Translations under genes and position numbers: made by a program
Notes under the pieces: model-generated
Seen by the model: only the letters and a program-made list of their open reading frames with translations
Database searches by the model: none
What the model was told of the DNA's origin: nothing
Assembly (NCBI GenBank): GCA_027069035.1
Contig: JALXFI010000268.1
Span: 1 to 5,218, forward strand
Reading direction: 5' to 3'
Source: a bacterium
GTDB lineage: Bacteria > Desulfobacterota > GWC2-55-46 > S146-80 > JALXFI01
DNA length: 5,218 nucleotides
Shown: positions 1-5,218 of the stretch, piece after piece
Layout of the letters: the number at the start of each line of letters is the position of its first letter
Numbering within the stretch: position 1 is the first letter of the stretch

Positions 1-60
1 GAGTATATAAAGACCCAGGATGTAGAGAAAGAAGATGAAGATTTCAAGATTAGCCCCTAA
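1..60 (+). CDS. tnpA: C-terminal end of a probable IS200/IS605-family Y1 transposase (5' partial)
   Basis: An open frame enters from the left edge and ends at a TAA at 58-60, leaving 19 residues rich in Glu, Asp and Lys. They begin E-Y-I-K-T-Q. In Y1 (HUH) transposases of the IS200/IS605 family the C-terminal helix carries the catalytic Tyr and, four residues later, a metal-binding Gln. The Y-x-x-x-Q here (Tyr at bases 4-6, Gln at 16-18) fits that signature, as does the short charged tail after it. The stop codon is followed directly by strong hairpins, which is also how such elements end. TnpA would nick and rejoin single-stranded element ends through a 5'-phosphotyrosine. The HUH motif lies outside the window, so the call rests on 19 residues plus context. 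It could instead be the tail of an unrelated charged protein. Confidence 0.5.
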   Translation, partial: EYIKTQDVEKEDEDFKISP

Positions 61-129
61 GTCGGTCTTTCAGCCGACAGAACTTTGAACCTACCGCCTT
101 CCAGGCGGTAGTGGTTCAGTTGGGAACTG
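61..129 (+). mobile_element. Hairpin cluster, probable right end of an IS200/IS605-like element
   Basis: Three foldable units follow the TAA at 58-60. At 61-78, GTCGG pairs with CCGAC around a short loop. At 91-111 a perfect 9-bp stem (CTACCGCCT/AGGCGGTAG) closes a 3-nt loop. With small bulges this stem can extend outward through GAACC/GGTTC and AACT/AGTT, to 81-121. At 117-129, CAGTT-GGG-AACTG forms a third stem that competes with the outer part of the second. IS200/IS605 elements lack terminal inverted repeats and instead carry subterminal hairpins recognised as single strands by TnpA, so position and structure agree with the upstream call. No good T-run follows, which argues against a simple terminator. 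The exact element boundary cannot be placed from one copy. Confidence 0.5.
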
Positions 130-140
130 CGCTCATTTTT

Positions 141-249
141 AAACCACAGAAGACACAGAAGGCACTGAAATTTATGATGCAAACCACAAAGTGTACGAGT
201 TGAGGATAGATAATAGAAGGTTTTCTTCAGTGTTCTCAGTGGCCTCAGT
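141..249. repeat. Degenerate inverted repeat of CACAGA/CACTGA type, possible miniature element
   Basis: The arm at 146-169 and the reverse complement of the arm at 226-249 match at 17 of 24 positions without gaps. Both arms are built from units such as ACAGAAG, CACAGA and CACTGAA. The 56 bp between the arms contain another AAACCACA (181-188), matching the start of the left copy (141-148). No plausible protein is encoded; a 77-codon minus-strand frame through this region (57-290) simply translates the repeats and hairpins and overlaps the response-regulator gene. Motifs of this look occur as dispersed repeats in many environmental bacterial genomes, from general recollection. Whether this one is a mobile unit or a decayed remnant cannot be told here. 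Confidence 0.45.
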
Positions 250-276
250 ATAGAAAATACCAGACTGATTGTGAGT

Positions 277-678
277 TCAATCTTTTTCATGAGGCTTTTC
301 CGCAGATTTAATATCTAAAGCATTGTTTATAATGTTCATAAGTTCCTTGATCTCAAAAGGCTTATTTAAGTACTCAAACGCCCCAAAATTCATTGCATCT
401 AGATAAGATTCAACCCCGCCATATGCGGTCATAATAATCACTCTGATATGTGGGTGGGTTTTTCTTACCTTCTTTAAAAAGGATATACCATCCATCTTGG
501 GCATCTTCATATCCGTAATAATAAGCTTTACCTCTTCCCTTTCAAAGATCTCAAGAGCCTCAGCCCCGTTATAGGCGATCAGGACATCATGGCCTTCCCT
601 TGATAAAACCTTTGACAACAAAAGACAAGTGTCTTCCTCATCATCAACAACAAGTATCTTCTTTTTATCTTCAGGCAC
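277..678 (-). CDS. Single-domain response regulator (CheY-like receiver, NtrC-type)
   Basis: This 133-residue protein is a single receiver domain with no DNA-binding or enzymatic output. The acidic pair Asp12-Asp13 binds Mg2+. Asp56 in T-D-M-K-M-P is the phosphoacceptor. Thr84, Lys106-Pro107 and Tyr103 complete the switch residues. The D-M-K-M-P-K-M-D-G block and the T-A-Y-G...K-P-F region resemble receivers of the NtrC/AtoC class, but the protein ends shortly after helix 5 in a charged tail, where those proteins continue into an AAA+ domain. Translation starts at GTG (676-678), with GGAG at 685-688, six bases upstream. It lies 114 bp downstream of the histidine kinase stop on the same strand and is its likely phosphorylation partner. 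Output must come from binding another protein or from acting as a phosphate sink. The target is not identifiable here. I see no sign of a truncated gene: the stop is clean and no output-domain remnant is apparent downstream. Confidence 0.93.
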   Translation of the reverse strand: MPEDKKKILVVDDEEDTCLLLSKVLSREGHDVLIAYNGAEALEIFEREEVKLIITDMKMPKMDGISFLKKVRKTHPHIRVIIMTAYGGVESYLDAMNFGAFEYLNKPFEIKELMNIINNALDIKSAEKPHEKD

Positions 679-792
679 CTATATCTCCAAATATCATACA
701 AATTCTAAAACATACAAATTTTTATACTACAACAAAAAAAAATTTTTATCACCAAAAAAAACCTCTGAAACACGCTTTTAATAAAGACTTCT
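679..792 (-). promoter_or_regulatory. AT-rich upstream region of the response regulator with short direct repeats
   Basis: The 114-bp gap between kinase and regulator is far longer than the 3-bp and 10-bp gaps elsewhere in the cluster. On the plus strand CATACAAATT occurs exactly twice (695-704 and 711-720), with a 16-bp period, just upstream of the regulator's ribosome binding site. AAATTTTTAT also occurs twice (716-725 and 740-749). Runs of nine and eight A (734-742, 754-761) suggest intrinsically bent DNA. A TATGAT hexamer on the minus strand (693-698) could be a -10 element, but no convincing -35 lies at the right distance and there is no sigma-54 site. The gap may hold a separate promoter or operator. 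Low sequence complexity makes chance repeats likely. Confidence 0.35.
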
Positions 793-3015
793 TCAAGAAG
801 CTTGAGCATCATATATATCATAAGACCTGTAACATACGGGTATCTTTAAACTCACCTCCGTTCCTTTATTTGGCATGCTATTTAACTCAACCTCTCCTTT
901 GTGCAGATCTATTATCTTTTTAACAAATGCCATTCCGAGCCCTATGCCTTTTGTTTTAGTAGTAAAGAAAGGATCAAACACCTTTAGTATCTCACTTTCA
1001 TTCATCCCCAAGCCATCATCTTTAAAGCTAATTTCCATTACGCCAATCTGGTATTTGTCAGGTTCATTAGGCTCACAAAAACATAGTGTTTCATCGTGTT
1101 CTTTGATCTTTTTATCTGCAAGCCCGGTTCTTACACGCAAACGGCCGCCTTCCGGCATAGCATGTATGGCATTGCTTATAATATTTTGGAAAACCCCTTT
1201 AATCCTCAATCTATCCACGACAATATAACCCAGCTCTTTACTAAAGCGCTTTTCTACCTTTATTTTATTTTTCTCCATCTTATCTGTAAAATCTTTGAGT
1301 ATCTCCTCGATCATCAGGTGGATATCGACCTCTTCAAACTTTAGTTTCAGAGGCCTTACATATTCAAGAGACTCGGTAACAATACTATCAATATCCCTTA
1401 CACCCCTTAAAACAGTTTCAAATATCTCCTTCTCTGAACTGTCGAGTATTGATGTATAGGAATTTAGATATTCAATCGCAGTTTTCAACCTTTGCAGCGG
1501 ATTTTTGATCTCATGGGCAAGCTGTGCAGACATCTCTCCAAGGGCAGCGAGTCTCCTTGATTTTACCACTTCTTCTTCAAGGGCCTTTAAATGTGTAAGA
1601 TCCTTAAAATACTCAACAACATGAGTAACTTCACCCATATCGTCAACTATAGGATATACCCCCATGGAGATACATAGCACATTCTCTCCTACAGGCAATT
1701 CCATATACCGGCGATATGACTTTGCCGTTGTAAACGTTCTTTTAACATCACAGAATCCGCACATATTCATACTATGAAGTTCACTCTCTTCACAGCGCTT
1801 GCCGACAAGGTTTGACGGATTTATTTTGAAAAGTTTTCCAAGGCTGCTGTTGGCATATATTATCTTAAGGTCGCTTCCCAAAAGTATTACCCCGTCTTCA
1901 AAGCTTTCTACAATAAGCTTCAACTCCCTTTCTTTCTGTTTCAGCTCTTCTCCTGTCTCAAGACTCTCAAAAGCAATGGCGATCTCAGAGCTGAATATGT
2001 CCATAAGATACCTGTCGTCATCGCTGAAACCGGCCTTTTTATTCATAAGCAGAATAACTCCCCTTGCCTTATCCCGTATTACGAGCGGTACAAATAAAAA
2101 ATTTTTAAGGGATCTGACAAAACAGGGGTGTGTGTTTACAAACCAGCATCTGCTTGTTTTTATAAAGTCTTCTTCAAACAGTATAGATGAAGAATCTTTC
2201 CTTTGATTGGAAGTCTTTTTCGGTATTTTAGATGGAATCTGTGTGGATATTTGATTATCTTTTAAGACATCGGAGGAAATAAAAAGGAGCTCTTTTACCG
2301 TCTCCAGGTTTCCAAGAACGGTCTTTAATTTCACATCATGATTATCATCAAAAAGAAAAAGAGATGCAGTCTCCGATGGAATAAGGTGTTTTGAAGACTT
2401 GAGCACGGCCTCGCCGAGTTCTTTAATGTCTTTTTTGGATAAAAGCGACTTGCTGGCATCAAAAAGGGAGAGTAACTCTATATTTCTTTTTATCAGATTC
2501 CTTTGCGTCTGTTCCAACTCCTTAAAAAGAAGTTCCTTCTTGCGGGTCTCCCCCTTAACCACTTCGATAAGTCTCTTGTTCGACATAATACCCGATATCG
2601 AAGTGGCGGCCAATTGACAGAGGCTTATCTCCCTGTCGGTAAGCGCCTTCTTCTCAGGAGAGGTTCTGAGAAAGAGTACTCCTTTTACCAGATTAGATAT
2701 CAATAATGGGAATACATATACGGATTGGTCTTTAAATTCTGATATAAAATCCTTGACAGAGGCCATCAGGGGAGCTGTTCCTAATTCTTCAAGGAAAAGA
2801 GGTTCACCGGAGAGCGCAACCTTTTTTATCTCAGGGTACTTGTTTAGATCAAGTTTTAAATTGACTTCCGGATCTTTATGGCAGGCAATGATATTGCCAT
2901 GCTTCCACCTTTCGCCAAGCATAACTATAGAACAGCGGTTAAGTTTCATGCTTCCGCCGATCTTCCTGACAAAATCCCGTAAGACCCTGTTGTTTTTAAG
3001 CGGAACCTGTTTCAT
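793..3015 (-). CDS. Cytoplasmic GAF-GAF-PAS sensor histidine kinase (NtrB-like core)
   Basis: This 740-residue soluble sensor kinase has no signal peptide or membrane segment. Its order is: GAF domain about 8-145; coiled coil about 145-180; second GAF about 180-350, with a polar low-complexity insert at about 252-280; short helix; PAS about 363-476; HisKA with phosphoacceptor His501 in H-E-I-K-N-P-L; and HATPase_c. The ATP-binding boxes are complete: N box N-I-I-S-N-A (611-616), G1 D-D-G-L-G-M (666-671), F box F-D-P-F-F-T-T-K (680-687) and G2 G-I-G-L-G-M (690-695). The PAS holds Cys408, Cys419 and Cys422. The catalytic half resembles NtrB-type kinases. The ligand is unknown. The ATG comes 3 bases after the aspC stop and has only a weak GGA upstream, so translation is probably coupled to aspC. 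Its likely partner is the receiver encoded next. Confidence 0.93.
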   Translation of the reverse strand: MKQVPLKNNRVLRDFVRKIGGSMKLNRCSIVMLGERWKHGNIIACHKDPEVNLKLDLNKYPEIKKVALSGEPLFLEELGTAPLMASVKDFISEFKDQSVYVFPLLISNLVKGVLFLRTSPEKKALTDREISLCQLAATSISGIMSNKRLIEVVKGETRKKELLFKELEQTQRNLIKRNIELLSLFDASKSLLSKKDIKELGEAVLKSSKHLIPSETASLFLFDDNHDVKLKTVLGNLETVKELLFISSDVLKDNQISTQIPSKIPKKTSNQRKDSSSILFEEDFIKTSRCWFVNTHPCFVRSLKNFLFVPLVIRDKARGVILLMNKKAGFSDDDRYLMDIFSSEIAIAFESLETGEELKQKERELKLIVESFEDGVILLGSDLKIIYANSSLGKLFKINPSNLVGKRCEESELHSMNMCGFCDVKRTFTTAKSYRRYMELPVGENVLCISMGVYPIVDDMGEVTHVVEYFKDLTHLKALEEEVVKSRRLAALGEMSAQLAHEIKNPLQRLKTAIEYLNSYTSILDSSEKEIFETVLRGVRDIDSIVTESLEYVRPLKLKFEEVDIHLMIEEILKDFTDKMEKNKIKVEKRFSKELGYIVVDRLRIKGVFQNIISNAIHAMPEGGRLRVRTGLADKKIKEHDETLCFCEPNEPDKYQIGVMEISFKDDGLGMNESEILKVFDPFFTTKTKGIGLGMAFVKKIIDLHKGEVELNSMPNKGTEVSLKIPVCYRSYDIYDAQAS

Positions 3016-3018
3016 GTC

Positions 3019-4209
3019 TTAGTCCATATTGGACACAAGACCTTCCATGCGGTCAAGCCCCTTTTCAATCTCTTTGAGAGACTTGGCATAGGATATACGG
3101 ATGTAACCCTCCGCACCAAAGGCTGCGCCAGGCACGACCGTTACAAGGGCTCCCTTGAGCAAGAGTGATGAAAACTCGGTTGAAGATAAAACCTTTGTGC
3201 CCTTGTAAGAAAGACCAAAAAGTTTTGATATGTTTGGGAAAACATAAAAAGCGCCCATTGGGGCTATACAACTTACCCCTTTTATGGTGTTTAATCTTTC
3301 AATTATGTATCTTCTTCTTTTGTCAAACTCCTGTACCATCTTTAAAACGTCATCCTGACGGCCTCGTAACGCCTCAACTCCTGCCTTTTGCGAGATGGAA
3401 GTTGGATTTGATGTGCTCTGGCTCTGTATGCTTGTCATTGCTCGAATTATATCACTGTCTCCTGCCGCATACCCTAACCTCCACCCCGTCATAGCATAAC
3501 TTTTGGAAAGACCGTTAACAATAATCGTTCTTTTTTTCGCATCTTCTCCAAGGTTTGCAAATGAAACAAATTCCTCTTCATAAAGAAGTTTCTCATATAT
3601 CTCATCGGATATAACCAATATATCGGTGTCTTTTATTGTATCATAAATGGCCATAAGTTCTTCCCTGCTATAAACCGTACCTGTTGGATTAGAGGGAGAG
3701 TTTAAAACAATGGCCCTTGTCTTCGGCGTAAGGGACTCTTTAAGCCGTTCCGTATCTATCCTGAAACCGGTTTCTTCACCGGTGTTCAGGATAACAGGCT
3801 CGGCCCCGGCCAGTGTTATCATGGCAGGATAAGAGACCCAGTAAGGGGCGGGCACAATGACTTCATCACCTTGCTGGAAAAGGGCCTGACAAAGATTATA
3901 GAGCACATGCTTGCCCCCGCATGAAATAATTATCTCCTCCCTTGTATACTCAAGAGTATTGTCATTTTTAAACTTATCTATTATTGCGTCTTTTAATTCA
4001 GGGATACCCCCCACGGCAGTATATTTTGTAAAACCCCCTTTTATAGCATTTATCGCCGCATCTTTTATATTATCCGGGGTATCAAAATCAGGCTCGCCTG
4101 CGCCAAAATCAACAACATCTCTGCCTTCTGCCTTCATGGCCTTGGCCTTGGCAGATATGGCAAGGGTTGGAGAGGGCTTAAGATTGCCGACCCTTAAAGC
4201 AAGTTTCAT
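3019..4209 (-). CDS. aspC: Aspartate aminotransferase, PLP-dependent class I (subgroup Ib)
   Basis: This 396-residue fold-type I aminotransferase should interconvert aspartate plus 2-oxoglutarate with oxaloacetate plus glutamate in the cytoplasm. Visible family residues are G-A-G-E-P-D (36-41), Trp124 stacking on PLP, Asn174 in N-P-T-G, Asp202 and Tyr205 in S-D-E-I-Y, Schiff-base Lys236 in S-K-S-Y-A-M-T-G-W-R, Arg244 for the phosphate, and Arg371 for the substrate alpha-carboxylate. The N-terminal K-P-S-P-T and Lys100 in G-G-K match positions that bind the distal carboxylate in the Thermus-type enzyme, which favours a dicarboxylic substrate; prephenate use is possible in this subgroup. Length is typical. 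I chose the ATG at 4207-4209 rather than the in-frame GTG at 4216-4218, because that GTG sits inside the Shine-Dalgarno sequence and the family usually begins M-K-L-A. It lies 63 bp after coaD and 3 bp before the kinase. Confidence 0.93.
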   Translation of the reverse strand: MKLALRVGNLKPSPTLAISAKAKAMKAEGRDVVDFGAGEPDFDTPDNIKDAAINAIKGGFTKYTAVGGIPELKDAIIDKFKNDNTLEYTREEIIISCGGKHVLYNLCQALFQQGDEVIVPAPYWVSYPAMITLAGAEPVILNTGEETGFRIDTERLKESLTPKTRAIVLNSPSNPTGTVYSREELMAIYDTIKDTDILVISDEIYEKLLYEEEFVSFANLGEDAKKRTIIVNGLSKSYAMTGWRLGYAAGDSDIIRAMTSIQSQSTSNPTSISQKAGVEALRGRQDDVLKMVQEFDKRRRYIIERLNTIKGVSCIAPMGAFYVFPNISKLFGLSYKGTKVLSSTEFSSLLLKGALVTVVPGAAFGAEGYIRISYAKSLKEIEKGLDRMEGLVSNMD

Positions 4210-4221
4210 ATTATCCACCTC
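4210..4221 (-). promoter_or_regulatory. Ribosome binding site that fixes the aspC start
   Basis: On the minus strand GAGGTG (4216-4221) stands six bases before the ATG at 4207-4209, an ideal spacing. The alternative in-frame GTG start at 4216-4218 is part of this same sequence and has no purine-rich site of its own at a useful distance. Confidence 0.75.
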
Positions 4222-4272
4222 ATTGTCTTAATTTTTTTCTGCTGTCCAAGTTCCGATACAGCGGGTTTGAAA
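4210..4272 (-). other. coaD-aspC spacer with a weak dyad
   Basis: This 63-bp spacer contains a 5-bp dyad (GCTGT/ACAGC at 4241-4245 and 4258-4262, 12-nt loop). On the minus strand it is followed by an A-run rather than a T-run, so it does not look like a terminator of the operon. The aspC ribosome binding site occupies the downstream end. Read-through from coaD to aspC is the simplest reading. Confidence 0.4.
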
Positions 4273-4767
4273 CTATCTTTTATTTTTGCCATACATACTT
4301 TCAAAACGTTTTAGAACATTGGGAGGGACAAAACACTCAACACTTCCCCCAAGACGTGATATCTCCTTTATAAAACGGGAACTCACCGATGCATAATTTT
4401 CACCCGTCATAAGAAACAAGGTCTCGATCTCCGGGGCAAGTTTTCTGTTCGTAAGCGCCATCTGAAACTCATGTTCAAAATCAGAAATAACCCTTAACCC
4501 CCTGATAATAACACCAATTCCCTTTTCCTTAAGGTAGGCGATGAGAAGATTATCGAAACTCTCCACACTGACGCCTGCAAGTCCGCTTATTGATTCTTGT
4601 ACCATTGCCACTCTTTCATCAATATTAAATAGTGGCGTCTTTGTAGGATTCTCCGCCACGGCAATAATAAGTTTGTCAAAGACCTTGAGCCCTCTCTTTA
4701 TAATATCGAGATGACCGTTTGTTATAGGGTCAAAGGTGCCGGGGAATACCGCTGCGTTTTTTCTCAC
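4273..4767 (-). CDS. coaD: Phosphopantetheine adenylyltransferase
   Basis: CoaD transfers AMP from ATP to 4'-phosphopantetheine, giving dephospho-CoA, the penultimate and regulated step of coenzyme A synthesis. The 164-residue length is normal. The nucleotidyltransferase signature G-T-F-D-P-I-T-N-G-H spans residues 10-19, with Thr11 and His19 as ATP-site residues. Lys43, Arg89 and Arg92 (in R-G-L-R) correspond to conserved substrate-binding residues of the E. coli enzyme. Later come the F-E-x-E-F-Q-M-A-L-T-N-R helix (97-108) and the S-V-S-S-R-F-I-K-E-I block (127-136) that contributes to nucleotide binding. Translation starts at GTG (4765-4767), preceded by a strong AAGGAGG. The start is ten bases after the rsmD stop, so the two are almost certainly co-transcribed. 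The rsmD-coaD pair is widespread in bacteria. Confidence 0.97.
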   Translation of the reverse strand: MRKNAAVFPGTFDPITNGHLDIIKRGLKVFDKLIIAVAENPTKTPLFNIDERVAMVQESISGLAGVSVESFDNLLIAYLKEKGIGVIIRGLRVISDFEHEFQMALTNRKLAPEIETLFLMTGENYASVSSRFIKEISRLGGSVECFVPPNVLKRFESMYGKNKR

Positions 4768-4772
4768 TCAAT

Positions 4773-4779
4773 CCTCCTT
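4773..4779 (-). promoter_or_regulatory. Strong Shine-Dalgarno of coaD, overlapping the rsmD stop
   Basis: AAGGAGG on the minus strand ends five bases before the GTG start of coaD. Its first two bases are also the last two of the rsmD TAA stop (4778-4780). Ribosomes finishing rsmD therefore end on the coaD initiation site, which supports GTG as the start and suggests translational coupling. Confidence 0.85.
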
Positions 4780-5218
4780 AATAAAACACGTAATATGAAA
4801 GGCAAGTCCGACCGTAAGTCCTTGAATCAATAAGATGAAGCCCCTTTAAATCATAAACAGGGGTTTCCGTTTTAGGATGCTCTGCAATCAACCATGCGCC
4901 TTTCTTTAATAACCTTTTTTTAACAATGGCTTTTAATGATTTAAAAACAAGATTCTTATTATAAGGAGGGTCTAAAAAAACAAGGTCGAATTTTTCCTCC
5001 TTTTTTTTAAAGAGGTTTATTGCAAAAACTGAATTAAGAGACAATACACTGCTTTTTTCTCTACACTTGCAAAGAGAAAGATTCTTTTCTACAACCCTTA
5101 CAGCCACTTTATCCCTGTCTACAAAGATTACGCTGCCTGCCCCCCTGCTTAAGGCCTCAAGGCCAAGCGCCCCGCTTCCCGCAAAAAGGTCAAGCACTGC
5201 AGTGTCTTTATTTAGGGT
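4778..5218 (-). CDS. rsmD: 16S rRNA (guanine(966)-N2)-methyltransferase, 5' partial
   Basis: RsmD methylates G966 of 16S rRNA in the 30S subunit, using S-adenosylmethionine. The window holds the last 146 residues. The frame stays open to the right edge, with seven residues visible before the V-L-D-L-F-A-G-S-G motif that binds SAM (visible residues 8-16). This is followed by A-L-G-L-E-A-L-S-R-G-A. The catalytic motif D-P-P-Y lies at visible residues 83-86, in the F-L-D-P-P-Y context of N2-guanine methyltransferases. The N-terminal 40 or so residues of a typical RsmD are missing, so the GTG at 5195-5197 is an internal valine codon (Val8 of the visible part), not a start. It is the first visible gene of the cluster, directly followed by coaD. 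Confidence 0.94.
   Translation of the reverse strand, partial: TLNKDTAVLDLFAGSGALGLEALSRGAGSVIFVDRDKVAVRVVEKNLSLCKCREKSSVLSLNSVFAINLFKKKEEKFDLVFLDPPYNKNLVFKSLKAIVKKRLLKKGAWLIAEHPKTETPVYDLKGLHLIDSRTYGRTCLSYYVFY

Noticed and set aside
267..287. Plus-strand GATTG/CAATC stem followed by five T, as a terminator for a transcript from the left edge
   Set aside because: Only a 5-bp AT-rich stem with a 6-nt loop; it lies in and around the regulator's stop codon and is too weak to call.
57..290. 77-codon minus-strand frame crossing the repeats
   Set aside because: It overlaps the 3' end of the response-regulator gene, and most of it is a translation of hairpins and inverted repeats; composition is not protein-like.
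788..800. 13-nt palindrome CTTCTTCAAGAAG over the kinase stop codon, as a minus-strand terminator
   Set aside because: The usable stem is about 4-5 bp, and the downstream T content is broken by other bases; insufficient for a terminator call.
600..923. 107-codon plus-strand frame across the kinase-regulator gap
   Set aside because: It is antisense to two well-supported genes and reads low-complexity AT sequence; no family features and no good ribosome binding site seen.
2753..3022. Plus-strand frames antisense to the kinase, aspC and coaD
   Set aside because: They are shadows of long, motif-complete minus-strand genes and show no recognisable domains.
4207..4224. Five-codon ATG frame (4221-4223 start) whose stop overlaps the aspC ATG, as a leader peptide
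   Set aside because: It has no ribosome binding site of its own and is formed by the aspC Shine-Dalgarno region; most likely chance.

Overview
The window is a moderately AT-rich bacterial segment. One strand carries almost all of the coding sequence. The gene order rsmD-coaD-aspC, the class Ib aspartate aminotransferase, and a soluble GAF-GAF-PAS histidine kinase with an NtrB-like core suggest a Desulfobacterota/Deltaproteobacteria-like or Nitrospirota-like environmental bacterium. That placement rests on general resemblance of gene order and protein style, not on a search, so it is tentative.

Layout, reading the minus strand from right to left. A 5'-truncated rsmD (16S rRNA m2G966 methyltransferase) runs off the right edge. 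Its stop codon overlaps the Shine-Dalgarno sequence of coaD (phosphopantetheine adenylyltransferase). After 63 bp comes a PLP-dependent aspartate aminotransferase, whose start is best placed at the internal ATG at 4209. Three bases after its stop begins a 740-residue cytoplasmic sensor histidine kinase. A 114-bp, strongly AT-rich spacer with short direct repeats then precedes a GTG-initiated single-domain response regulator. The five genes read like one transcription unit: housekeeping enzymes first, then a two-component pair.

The left 276 bp are different in character. The plus strand opens with the last 19 codons of a reading frame whose visible Y-x-x-x-Q motif fits the C-terminal catalytic helix of an IS200/IS605 (Y1) transposase. 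It is followed at once by compact hairpins of the kind found at the ends of those elements. Between these hairpins and the end of the response-regulator gene lies a small, degenerate inverted repeat built on CACAGA/CACTGA units. It looks like a miniature or decayed dispersed repeat. This side is therefore a mobile-element junction converging on the operon.

How the genes fit together: RsmD, CoaD and AspC act in ribosome maturation, coenzyme A synthesis and amino-acid metabolism. The kinase has no membrane segment and should sense a cytoplasmic signal through GAF and PAS domains, one of which has a C-x10-C-x2-C cluster. It probably phosphorylates Asp56 of the adjacent receiver, which has no output domain and would act by protein contact. 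I see no clearly undescribed system. The points most worth a second look are the transposon remnant with its hairpins, the inverted-repeat relic, the cysteine-bearing PAS domain, and the kinase/stand-alone-receiver pair attached to a housekeeping operon.
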